From Salvator merianae (Eukaryota; Chordata; Lepidosauria; Squamata; Teiidae): a stretch of 64,000 nt of DNA. Below, one piece after another: positions 23,134 to 31,739 of this stretch. The notes beneath the pieces were generated by a model. The model was not told the origin of the DNA and ran no database searches. It was given only the letters and a program-made list of their open reading frames with translations. Position 1 is the first letter of the stretch. The number at the start of each line of letters is the position of its first letter. The stretch lies in contig QVOM02000103.1 of the NCBI GenBank assembly GCA_003586115.2, forward strand, positions 9,192,147 to 9,256,146, read 5' to 3'. The translations under genes were made by a program, and so were the position numbers.

Positions 23134-23844
23134 ATGGCTGCTGCTGCTCCTCCTGCTGCCTTACCATTTGAAAGGCCTTCCGAGGGCAATTATGCTGCCT
23201 GGCAAATGAAGATGAAATCTTTTCTGATCGGAGAAAATCTTTGGGAATGTGTGAATAATCACCCAGATGATCCAACGGATGCGCAAAGAGAAACAGACAA
23301 AAGAGCGTTGGCTATTATCATACTTGCATTAGAGAATTCGCAACTGTGCTTCCTACAAGGAGTTAACACAGTGAAAGAATGCTGGCAGGCGTTAGAAAGG
23401 ATTTATCATTGTCTGACTGCCAGTGCTAAACTGCTGTTAACTCGACGTTTGTATAGAGCTAGGCTGATTCCAGGTTCAGCTGTTATTCTTCACATACAGA
23501 AAATGGGTACGATGTTTACAGAGCTTGCTGAGAGAGGCTTGAATATTGAAGATAGCCACAAAGCCTATATTGTCTTGCCTTGGCTAGACAACAGTTGGGA
23601 CCAGTTAGTCACGTCTTTACAATCTATTCCAGAGGCTGAATTGTCCTTGGACTTTGTAACTTTGAAGCTAATGGATGCCCAACAACAGAGAGATTTCCAG
23701 CAGACAACACGCACAACTCAGAAGGGGGAAGCTGCTGTCGTTTCATCACTCCCAAGATCTAAGGTGAAATGCTACAAGTGTCAGTGTTTTGGCCACATCG
23801 CCAAGAACTGTACCAGCTTCACTGGAATTAATCGAGGGAATTGA
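23134..23844 (+). pseudogene. gag: copia A gag, ended by an in-frame TGA
   Basis: Capsid-like gag of a copia polyprotein. The start at 23134 (MAAAAPPAALPFERP) is chosen over an ATG 36 bases upstream because element B begins its gag at the equivalent place (MATANMSLPF). Features in order: N-terminal NYAAWQMKMKSFL motif typical of copia UBN2/gag domains; KLLLTRRLYRARL; a CYKCQCFGHIAKNC zinc knuckle (CX2CX4HX4C) for RNA binding near residues 212-225. The TGA at 23842-23844 follows at once and the frame continues open beyond it. It most simply arose from CGA by CpG decay. Confidence 0.85.
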
Positions 23845-24285
23845 CAAGTGCAGCAAAAGAAAAAGCCGAATTGGAGAAAAGAGGAATTTTTGGAGGCTTA
23901 TCTGGTAACGGTACAGGAAGAAGTGAGTGAAACTGTCTTTGTTCTTGACTCCGCATGTACACAACATATTGTGAACAAGCGTGAGCTTCTTAAAGACATT
24001 TCTCCAGCTACTGAAATAGTTAAGATAAAGCTTGCTGATGGAAATCATGTAAGTGTACATGAAAATGGTTCATTATATCTTCCCAATCTTAAGACAACGT
24101 TAAGCAATGTTTTGTTTGTGCCTAATTTGAGTTATTGCTTTTTGAATGTGTCTAAGCTAACGGAAGAAGGTTTTGAAGTAAAATTTAATGATCATGGCTG
24201 TGTTATAATGAAACAGAATTCCATATGTGCAAAGGGCATTTTGAGAAATGGTTTATATTGCTTGAAAGCAAATGAACAGTCAATG
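23845..24285 (+). pseudogene. pol: copia A protease and start of integrase, cut by a MITE
   Basis: Same frame as gag. FVLDSACTQHIVNKREL holds the aspartic protease active site (DSA, where most copia proteases have DSG). NVLFVPNLSYCFLNVSKL is the usual copia segment after it. The reading frame stops making sense at the ATG of 24283-24285, where a MITE is inserted, and resumes at 24956 in the shifted frame expected from 673 extra bases. Confidence 0.85.
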
Positions 24286-24955
24286 GGCGTGTCCGCACTT
24301 GTGACTAGCAAGCATCAAGGATGCTTGCTAGACAAGTGCATTTGCATGAGAGGATGGCCATAGAGAACCGGCAGCAGACTTCATCCGCTGCTGATCCTCA
24401 CTAGCGCCCAGACAAGAAAAAAACTGTCCGAATCCTCACCTGAAGCTCAAAGTGAGCTTCAAGTGAGGATTCGTTCGCACTCACCTGCTTGTCCGTGGCG
24501 GCGGCCATCTTCTGGGTGATCAGCCCGCCCATCATGCATTGCGTGATCATGTGATCACGCAGTGCATGATGGGCAATGGAGTCTACCCCTTCACATGGGC
24601 CCGAATAGGCCAGTACGAGGCCCCAATAGAGCCCATGCCACGGCGATCGGGCCAGGGACACTGGATGAGACCGCGATGTGCCCCATCTGGCATTCTGGTG
24701 CCCAATCGCTGGTGCGACTGGCAGCCGCCGCGGCAGTGGCCTACAAAGCGTCAGGCTGCTGCCATGGCGACCCGAAGGCCCGTGCGGCACGCAGTAATGA
24801 CATCATCATCGCGCGGGCCTCCCGGTCACCATGGCAAACATCAGGGATGGATAATGGCGTTCGCACTGGCGAACGCCATTATCCAGCTTTGGGTCTGTTC
24901 CACGTTAGAATGGGCTAATTAGCCCATTCTAGCATGGAAAGTGCAAACAGGCCCT
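24286..24955 (+). mobile_element. GGCC-ended MITE, family M1, inside copia A (670 bp)
   Basis: Interrupts the copia A frame between LKANEQSM and MCNLETVHNK, with the ATG duplicated at 24283-24285 and 24956-24958, a 3-bp target duplication proven by the coding frame. Ends are GGCGTGTCCGCACTT and AAGTGCAAACAGGCCCT. Strong hairpins lie next to both ends: CTAGCAAGCATC against GATGCTTGCTAG (24306-24332), a perfect 12-bp stem AATGGCGTTCGC / GCGAACGCCATT (about 24854-24881), and a perfect 26-bp palindrome with half-site TAGAATGGGCTAA (about 24906-24931). GC-rich interior; no coding capacity. Confidence 0.85.
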
Positions 24956-25710
24956 ATGTGTAATTTAGAGACTGTTCACAACAAGCCTTTGCATCATGAC
25001 TGCATTCATTATTTGCACAGAATTTTGGGACATGCTAGTTTTTCTACCTTGGCTAAGACTTCTAAGGTTTGTGATTTAAATGTGAAGCCATGTCATAAAT
25101 TTCTTGATTGCTCGGTTTGCAGCGGAACGAAGGTGAAAAAATTTCAGTCCACTGCAATTAGCCATCGTAAATCAACTCGGCCTTTTCAGTTGGTTCACAA
25201 GGATTTAGCAGGACCATTTGATCCAAGTCAGGAAAAATCTCGTTTCTTGTTTGTATTATGTGATGATTTTTCTCGGTACACATATGTTTATTTCTTGAAA
25301 AACAAATCAGAGGCTTTTCAGAAATTTAAACAATGGGTGCACATGGTTGAGAATCACTTTACTTATAGAGTTTCTTGTATTCAAAGTGACAGAGGTGGTG
25401 AATTCACAAGTACAGAGTTCAGAAACTGGCTAGATGCAAGAGGCATCAGACATAGAATGACTAACCCACATTCACCTCAGGAAAATGGTATAGCTGAGAA
25501 AAAAATTGGAGTTTTAAAAATAATGAGAGACACAATGCTGACTGATGCACAGCTGCCATCCCACTTTTGGGCAGAATGTATAAAATCCACAGTTCATATT
25601 CTCAACAGAATCTGGTCTTCAAGTGTAAACCAAATTCCTTATTTTTTATTGTATGGCAAGAATCCTGATCTGTCTTATTTGAGGATTTTGGTTCTTTTGC
25701 TAATGTATTA
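24956..25710 (+). pseudogene. pol: copia A integrase
   Basis: Integrase zinc domain: HHDCIHYLHRILGHASF followed by CSVCSG. Catalytic core: LVHKDLAGPFDPS, DDFSRYTYVYFLKN, then SDRGGEF with the second acidic residue and NPHSPQENGIAEKK with the catalytic glutamate, so the D,D-E set is kept. FLLYGKNPDLSYLRI ends the domain. A one-base deletion near 25686 then throws the frame; the sense continues in another frame through KWKRLRFVGYENSTKGYHF to about 26085. Non-functional because of this and the upstream lesions. Confidence 0.88.
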
Positions 25711-26086
25711 ATACCCAGTGCTCAAAGACAAAAACGAGAGCCAAAGTGGAAGAGATTAAGATTTGTTGGTTATGAGAATTCCACAAAAGGTTATCATTTT
25801 TCTGAGGGTTATGATGCTAACTTCGAAAAACACTCAGGCTGGAAAAAAATTCATGCTAATAAAGAAGTGTTTTTACCTCCTTTGCAAAAAGGAGATAATT
25901 TTCAAGAACGTGCTGTAAGTTTTCAGCAGCCAGAATCTCCAAAGCCTAAAGCTGAAGTAAAAATTGAAATACAAGTTGAAGAAGAAGGGGGAGGAATTCT
26001 ACCCACAGTTGAAGAATGTGAAAGAGCCAAAGCTGAGGCAGCTTTACAACCTGTTGTAAACCAGTGTATTTCCCACAGAATAACAA
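25711..26086 (+). pseudogene. pol: copia A linker before RT, ending at a large deletion
   Basis: Encodes the post-integrase linker (KGYHFSEGYDANFEKHSGWK, then VFLPPLQKGDNFQERAVSF and an acidic EEEGGGI stretch), aligned with the start of the long element B frame. At about 26086 the sequence jumps directly to RNase H; the reverse transcriptase with its YIDD motif is missing. The deletion, by comparison with element B, removed roughly 1.2 kb or more. Confidence 0.8.
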
Positions 26087-26503
26087 AATGGTTATTTAAC
26101 AAAATATGCAAATGTGACATTAACCTGGTGTTCAAGGAAGCAAACTTCAATTAGTGTATCTACTGCAGAAGCAGAGTTCTGTGCTCTTTATGAGACATGT
26201 GCAGAACTGCAATGGCTACATTCCTTACTAAATGATTTGGGAGAAAACCCCCAAATGCCAATTGAAGTTTTTGAGGATTCACAAATATGTATCCATTTAG
26301 CTGGTACTGAGAATTTGAAGTCTAGAACAAAATACATAGCTGTAAAATACCAGAATGTGAAACAACTTATACAGGATGGCTTTGTAAAATTGTTGTACAT
26401 AAGTTCTGAAGAAAATGTTGCTGATGTTTTCACTAAACCTGTAACCCAAGTGAAACATGAGCTGATGTGTGAAAAATTGAATGTTATACCTGCAACTAAG
26501 TAA
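26087..26503 (+). pseudogene. pol: copia A RNase H C-terminal half
   Basis: Reads GYLTKYANVTLTWCSRKQTS, then SVSTAEAEFCALYETC, ending SSEENVADVFTKPVTQV and a stop before the polypurine tract. STAEAEF carries one of the conserved RNase H acids. The first part of the domain was lost in the RT deletion. Confidence 0.85.
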
Positions 26504-26531
26504 AGTAAACATGAAAACTGACATTAGTTAT

Positions 26532-26540
26532 GGGAAGGGG
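26532..26540 (+). promoter_or_regulatory. Polypurine tract of copia A
   Basis: GGGAAGGGG directly before the 3' LTR, the plus-strand priming site. Element B has AGAAGGGG in the same place. Confidence 0.85.
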
Positions 26541-26908
26541 TGGCAAAATATACTGAGGGCACAGTGACCGTAATTTGCTTCAACCATAATCTAATGCCAG
26601 TTTCCTGCTTTGACTAGACCATCTGTTTTCTTGTTTATGCTGGCTAAGCAGAGCAGTGTGAAATTTCTGATTAGAGTTTTTGTATATAGTTAGAGACTGT
26701 ATGATTGTTATTATTATTGCATTCAGTATTACATGCAGTCTGACATACAGTATTACTTGCTGAATGCTTTGCTTTACTATGGAACCAAGCTGCAATAAAT
26801 ACTTCTCTGTGAGAATGAATCTGCTGTCTACAGATTTATTTATTTATTAGCTCTACTTCATGGAAATACCTGTAAGTCTTCCGATGCATGAACTGTGCTA
26901 CTCTGACA
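26541..26908 (+). repeat. 3' LTR of copia element A (368 bp)
   Basis: Begins TGGCAAAATATAC and ends CTACTCTGACA. Aligned to the 5' LTR throughout except for a short deletion after GACTAGACCAT. Followed by AGAGA. Confidence 0.92.
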
Positions 26909-27159
26909 AGAGAGAGGAGAGCATGTTTTGCCAATGAAACTGGATTTGTCCCATGATAATTAGCTATAGATAAGTAAAGACAGTTCCATAATTATCATAT
27001 CAACCATAAGTCACAGCATTCTCTTGAAAGACTCTAACATCAGAACTGACAGTACCATCCCATATTAAGCAGGAGGCTTTAAAAAAAAGTCTGCACAAAT
27101 AACTAAGGACAGAGCCATCAATGGCTACTAGCCCTTGAACACTGTAGGTGGTGCGTTTC

Positions 27160-27797
27160 TGTTATGTCCCAGGCAGGCTAACAAACGGAGGTCTAGGCAA
27201 GTCTCAGTAACAGGGAAGTCCTTTTATTACCAGTCCGGGTCACAACAGGGAGGCAGCAGGAGTAGAGAAGCAAGCAAAGCTGAAGGAGCAAGAGAAGCCG
27301 TAGTCAAAGTCCAGTCCAAGTTCAAACAGAGTTGTAGTCACCAAAGCAAACAAAGTCCGGGGATTAAGAGAAGCCGAAGTCAAAACACAGTCCAAACAAA
27401 GGGTCAAGGTTCTAGAAGCCAGGAGATCAAAGTAACAGGACACACGGATGGAAAGCAGTTGCTGACCATGCCTGGGCTGCAGTCCCTGTATTGTATTTAT
27501 TCTGCAGGGTCATCTTGTCCCAGGTGTGAGCTTGGGTGTGGCCGGCTTCTGCTGGATTGCTTACACAAGCTCAGCTGAGCCCTGCATTTGGCCCTTCTTC
27601 TTTCTATAGCTGGGGGTGGAATGTTTTCAGGAATCTCTGATATTTCCAAAACATCTCCTGCCGATGTTTGTGCCTCGTCCTCTGGGATGGTGATAAGCTG
27701 TCTGGGCTCCATGCCACCTGGAGCTGCCTGCTCAACATCTACACAGCTCTCAGGCTGAACACCGCCCTCATCCTCAGAGTCCAAGGCACTCATAACA
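27160..27797 (-). mobile_element. Solo LTR, minus strand (638 bp)
   Basis: Ends TGTTATG and CATAACA are perfect 7-bp inverted repeats, flanked by a perfect 5-bp duplication GTTTC (27155-27159 and 27798-27802). On the minus strand an AATAAA (27496-27501) sits in the position of an R-region polyadenylation signal, which fixes the orientation. No internal retroelement genes remain, so it formed by LTR-LTR recombination. Family not determined (Gypsy/ERV-like). Confidence 0.85.
27497..27793 (-). other. 98-codon open frame starting at the LTR edge
   Basis: The frame starts with the ATG inside the terminal TGTTATGAG and reads MSALDSEDEGGVQPESCVD on. It is acidic and proline-rich, has no known domain and ends near the polyadenylation signal. 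It is probably fortuitous, but its start at base 5 of the LTR is notable. Confidence 0.3.
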
Positions 27798-27862
27798 GTT
27801 TCTAAAGCACAGGGGAAAGTCTGTATTCATGTCCTGCTTATGGGTTTCTATATGAAACTGTA

Positions 27863-28626
27863 AGAATAAAGGCATATATCTTCCTAGGTTTATAACCTCA
27901 CTGAACCACATTCTATCTGCCAGAAAGAGACAGTTCAGCAACATCAAAGGGATGCTTCCAACCAGAGCTTCACACTGGTCCTTGATCCACAGGCCAGTAA
28001 TAGTCTCATCATAATTGTAAGTTCTCCACAAATTCTACCACAAGACCTTAGAAAGCCTTTCTCCTAATACATGAGATAATCTCAATGGCATGAGGAACTA
28101 CCTAAGCAATAATTTTTATGTCCTTTCTGAGTAGGGCCTGAGGGGCATGTCCACACAGCACACTTGGCCATGCAGCACACCTTTGAGGGCTAGTAAGCAT
28201 CCTTGGAAGTGTCCTTACTGCAATGCACAAAGAATGACTCTGAGGCATCTCCTCTTCATCAGGTGTTTGCACGTCAGCGTGAAGATAGATAGCGGCAGCA
28301 TAAGAATTTACCTGAGCTGGGCTCTGTATGGCTATATTGTGTGAGGTACATAAAATATGCAACTTTTGAGACCATTTTTTGCACACCCCAAAATTGGGCT
28401 AGGCTATATCTTTGAAGACAGGAAACTTTTGTTCACCTCATGGTAGATCCACCAAGCATTCCACTTCTAGGGCCAGAGCAAGCACTTCAGCCCAGCAGGC
28501 ATTACAGTCCCTATCATGGGGATGAAGCTTCAGTGTCCAAAAACTGGGAGTTGACATACCTAATTCCATTTGTCTTGCAATATGAATATCGCAAAATCGT
28601 TTTTATCATACGCATTTTAGAACTTA
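27863..28626. other. No gene seen; possible degenerate M1 end at 28134
   Basis: Mostly unassigned. GGGCCTGAGGGGCATG at 28134 could be the left end of a decayed M1 MITE; no right end was found. Confidence 0.3.
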
Positions 28627-29101
28627 CCCCATTTCCGCACTTACCTTTGCTATCCCTGCACAGGATGGGTTGTCCCTTACCAGGCTATGCAATCCATCCC
28701 AAGCTGGGTTGAATTGCTTCTGATGTGTAACAAAGCTGTCTGCATTGGGACAGCCTTTTCCACCAGCTCCCACACCAGCTCCAAAACTCATGCCAGCTTC
28801 AGAGCAGATGCATGGGACTTCCGAATGCTCTGAAGGTGGCATGCTCTGTTGCACACCCTGTTGCGCTATCAAAATAAGTCCCATGTGGTATATTGGACCA
28901 AAGAGGGGCTCGTGGAGTATACCTCCTATAGTACGCCAAATACCTTGAAACTGAAGTTTACAGCTGACTTGGGACCAGGATGCTATTTTGGGTGCCCTAA
29001 ACCAGTCTGCACTCTGTCTTGTGTGGATGGAGCATACTAAGAGGGGCAGGACCTCCCTTATTGCACACCAGTGTGCAGAAGGGAGGCCCATAGGCTCCTT
29101 G

Positions 29102-29957
29102 CAGTGGCGTAGCCAGCCGCTTTGCCACCCGGGGCTACTAGCCCCTTTGACGCCCGGGGCTAGGGGCGGGGCCAGCGAGTGCGCATGCGTGTGGGCGGGG
29201 CCAGTGAGTGCGCATGCATGTGGGCGGGGCCAGCGAGCGTGCATGCCCCGCTCGTCGCCCTGCCCGGCAGTGGCCTCGCTCCTCGCCCCGCCCTGCGGGG
29301 GCCTCGCTCCTCGCCCCAGCCCGCCCGCCCGGCGGGGGCGTCGCTCCTCACCCCGGCCCGCCCGGGACCGCGCTCGTCACCCCGGCCCGCCCGGCGGGGG
29401 CCTCGCTCCTCGCCCCGGCCCACCCGGCGGGGGCCGCGCTCCTCATCCCGGCCCGCCCGGCGGGGGCCTCGCTCCTCGCCCCAGCCCACCCGGCGGGGGC
29501 CTCGCTCCTCACCCCGGCCCACCCAGCAGGGGCCGCGCTCCTCATCCCGGCCCGCCCGGCGGGGGCCTCGCTCCTCGCCCCGGCCCACCCGGCGGGGGCC
29601 TCGCTCCTCGCCCCGGCCCGCCCGGAGGCGGCCTCGCTCGTCACCCCGGCCCGCCCGGCGGGGGCCTCGCTCCGGCCCGCCCAGCGGCGGCCGCGCTCCT
29701 CGCCCCGGCCCGCCCAGCGGCGGCCTCGATGGGCCTGCCTGCACGCATGCGCGCTCGCTGGCTCCGCCCACATGCACGCTGGCAGGCCGGGCGACGAAGC
29801 GACAAGCACGTCCGCCGGCGCGCGGGCCAGGGCGACAAGCCGACGAGCGCGGCTGCCGCCGGGTGGGGCACCCGGCGCGATGAGCACGCCGCCTGCCCCG
29901 GACAACGCGCCACCCGGGGCACTCCGCCCCACCCGCCCCACCCTCGCTACGCCAGTG
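29102..29957. mobile_element. GC-rich hAT-like MITE, copy 2 (856 bp)
   Basis: Starts CAGTGGCGTAGCCAGC and ends GCTACGCCAGTG, flanked by a perfect 8-bp duplication GCTCCTTG (29094-29101 and 29958-29965). Same family as 2081-2722 with the same order of parts, but the 33-bp array is far longer. It sits inside an M1b MITE, so it is younger than that insertion. Long open frames on both strands, one of 378 codons, are repeat artefacts rich in Pro, Gly, Ala and Arg. Confidence 0.88.
29270..29735. repeat. 33-bp GC-rich minisatellite, about 13 units
   Basis: Units contain CTCGCCCCGGCCCGCCCGGC plus a G run and GCCTCGCTC or GCCGCGCTC. Some units carry CTCATCCCGG or CTCACCCCGG variants in an alternating pattern, suggesting duplication of multi-unit blocks. 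Confidence 0.88.
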
Positions 29958-29998
29958 GCTCCTTGTTATGCTATACCTGTGGAAAGTGCAGAAAGGCC

Positions 29999-31739
29999 TT
30001 TATTGTTTTTAATAAAAATTCTCATTATTGTTGTAATAAACATCAAAAAGGTGAAAGATTAGACTTTTCTAGGTGTCAGAAACAAAAATGTTCTTCTAAC
30101 ATAGTTAATCTTTTACTGGCTTGAGTTCTATATCCAGCCAATGCTCTTTCAGTCTGATTCTATGGTCTGACTAAGTGATCGCAAAAGTCTTGCATAAAAC
30201 TCATATCTCCTTGCTTCCATTTCAGCAACCATTTTCTGTTTATCTCATTTTGGAGTAAAGGTTAGTTACACTGTGTTCACACTTGGCAAACAAAGTGTTT
30301 CAAAAGTGCCTTGTATCTTGCCCTTGAATTCTCATCCCATCTCTAATCCACCTTTTCTAGTCTTGAATGTTCATGAGAGGGGGAGGGGCAAACTGGTGCA
30401 TGAACAATAATCCCACCCCAGAATCTTCTCGAAGCTGCCTCACAGGTGCTTTTTAAAACTGTATGTGAATGAAGCCAAAGAGTAATAAAGGTGTGATAAT
30501 TTACACAACCAGGATAACCATGGATATTGCACACAACTGAAAAACTGGTTTTTTGAACTCTCTATGCTGTTTATAATTAAATATAACTGTTCTAGAAAAC
30601 TTCTAATTCTATCCACAGTTTGAGCTGGCAATCTGCAATGAGAAAGACTGGGAATATGCAAATCAGCCCTAGAGCTCAATATTACTCTATACAAGCTTTG
30701 TTTTGATGACCAAAAGGTGCGACTCCATTGTTTTTGATTAATGGCACAGTTGCCATAGTGCACTAGTAAATAATAAAGCTGCAGCTTTGCCTGATTTTTG
30801 TTTGGTCCCGATGATTTCTACAACACATCTAGGCACAGTCTCTTCATTTTTCTATCATCACTTGTTGTTGTGCACCTTTTCCACTGTGGTTTTGTAGTGA
30901 CTGAGTCTTCTTATACCTCTTCAGAAAGACTACCAGTGTTAACTGAAGTGTGTGAGGCATAGTTCTTCCCCAGAACCTTTCAATTAATTAGTATCTGCAG
31001 TAAGAAGCGATTATCTTTGTTTAATCTTTGTTTGATAGCTGAATTTATCATCTTCAGATATGGTATGGTGTGCTTACCTCAGCACATTACTGATAGTCTG
31101 TTGAAATGTCCACTGCTTATATTATCTTGTACCATAATAAGAAACCAAGAAGAAACCAAGGCTGAAAGAAATACATACTTTGCCACTTATGAGATTTATT
31201 CCATTTCAGAAAGACATAAATAGAAAGGATACTGTACAAGTTGCCTCTCTAGCCAATTTAGCCATCCAACCTCATTTGCATCTTTCCTGACTAGCATTAC
31301 CAGAATGAAGTTCCAATATTTTCTGCATACAGAATTTTCCTGCATTCTGAACTATTTTGGTTGCTTACAAGAAAAACGATAAAGCTGTGAATTCTTCATA
31401 GGATTTTCCACTGTTTTCCTTCCTCTGCTCGTATCTGAACTTTATCTGCCTTTGCTATTGTGTTGCAATATAAAAGAAGAGAAAGAAAAAGCTTGCTGTA
31501 AGCTTTTTGTAGTGGGAAGGCATAAAATATTTTTTTCAACAAATAAGGAATGCTGCATACTTTCTTGGAGCCCAGCCCCTACCTTTTCTTCTTCTGAAGT
31601 TACTGGGTCATGATCCACAGCCAGAACAGCATTCTATTGCCTTCTGCTCCTACTGAATTCAAAACCATTCAATGCAAGCCCAATTAATAATGGTAAAATA
31701 AAATGAGGCAACTACAACAAAATCCTAAGTTGTATTCCA
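29999..31739. other. No gene seen
   Basis: AT-rich unassigned DNA; no motif-bearing frame. Confidence 0.35.

Larger units (their letters stand above)
22657..26908 (+). mobile_element. Ty1/copia LTR retrotransposon, element A (4252 bp, defective)
   Basis: Complete outline of a copia element: 5' LTR, primer-binding site, gag with zinc knuckle, protease, integrase, RNase H, polypurine tract, 3' LTR. Flanks are GGAGA on the left and AGAGA on the right, a 5-bp duplication with one change. Lesions: in-frame TGA at the end of gag, a 670-bp MITE between protease and integrase, a one-base deletion in integrase near 25686, and loss of essentially the whole reverse transcriptase. The LTRs differ at roughly 16 of about 367 aligned bases by eye plus one 15-bp indel, so it is older than element B. 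It cannot move by itself. Confidence 0.93.
27060..27862 (+). mobile_element. CR1-like LINE 3' end, split by a solo LTR
   Basis: Left part has 'aggaggctttaaa' and 'gccatcaatggctactagccc' (27065-27136); right part has 'aggggaaagtctgtattcatgtcc' then 'tgcttatgggtttc' (27812-27848). These are consecutive landmarks of a reptile CR1-type 3' tail. They are separated only by the LTR and its 5-bp duplication. Confidence 0.6.
28627..29998 (+). mobile_element. GGCC-ended MITE, family M1b, hit by a hAT-like element
   Basis: Ends CCCCATTTCCGCACTTA and AAGTGCAGAAAGGCC. Flanks TTA (28624-28626) and TTT (from 29999) match at two of three bases. The interior is collinear with 10505-10955. Removing the GC-rich insert and one copy of its 8-bp duplication leaves about 508 bp, close to the 451 bp of the other copy. 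Confidence 0.7.

Noticed and set aside
24539..24922. 127- and 118-codon open frames in the GC-rich middle of a MITE
   Set aside because: Overlapping frames without motifs in a non-coding element; not shared by other M1 copies.
29270..29735. CRISPR-like repeat array
   Set aside because: Units are directly adjacent with no unique spacers, in a eukaryotic transposon.
28988..30124. 378-codon open frame, plus similar long frames on both strands of 29160-29950 and 2074-2838
   Set aside because: Produced by a GC-rich 33-bp tandem array inside a transposon; no domain, all frames open, composition dictated by the repeat.
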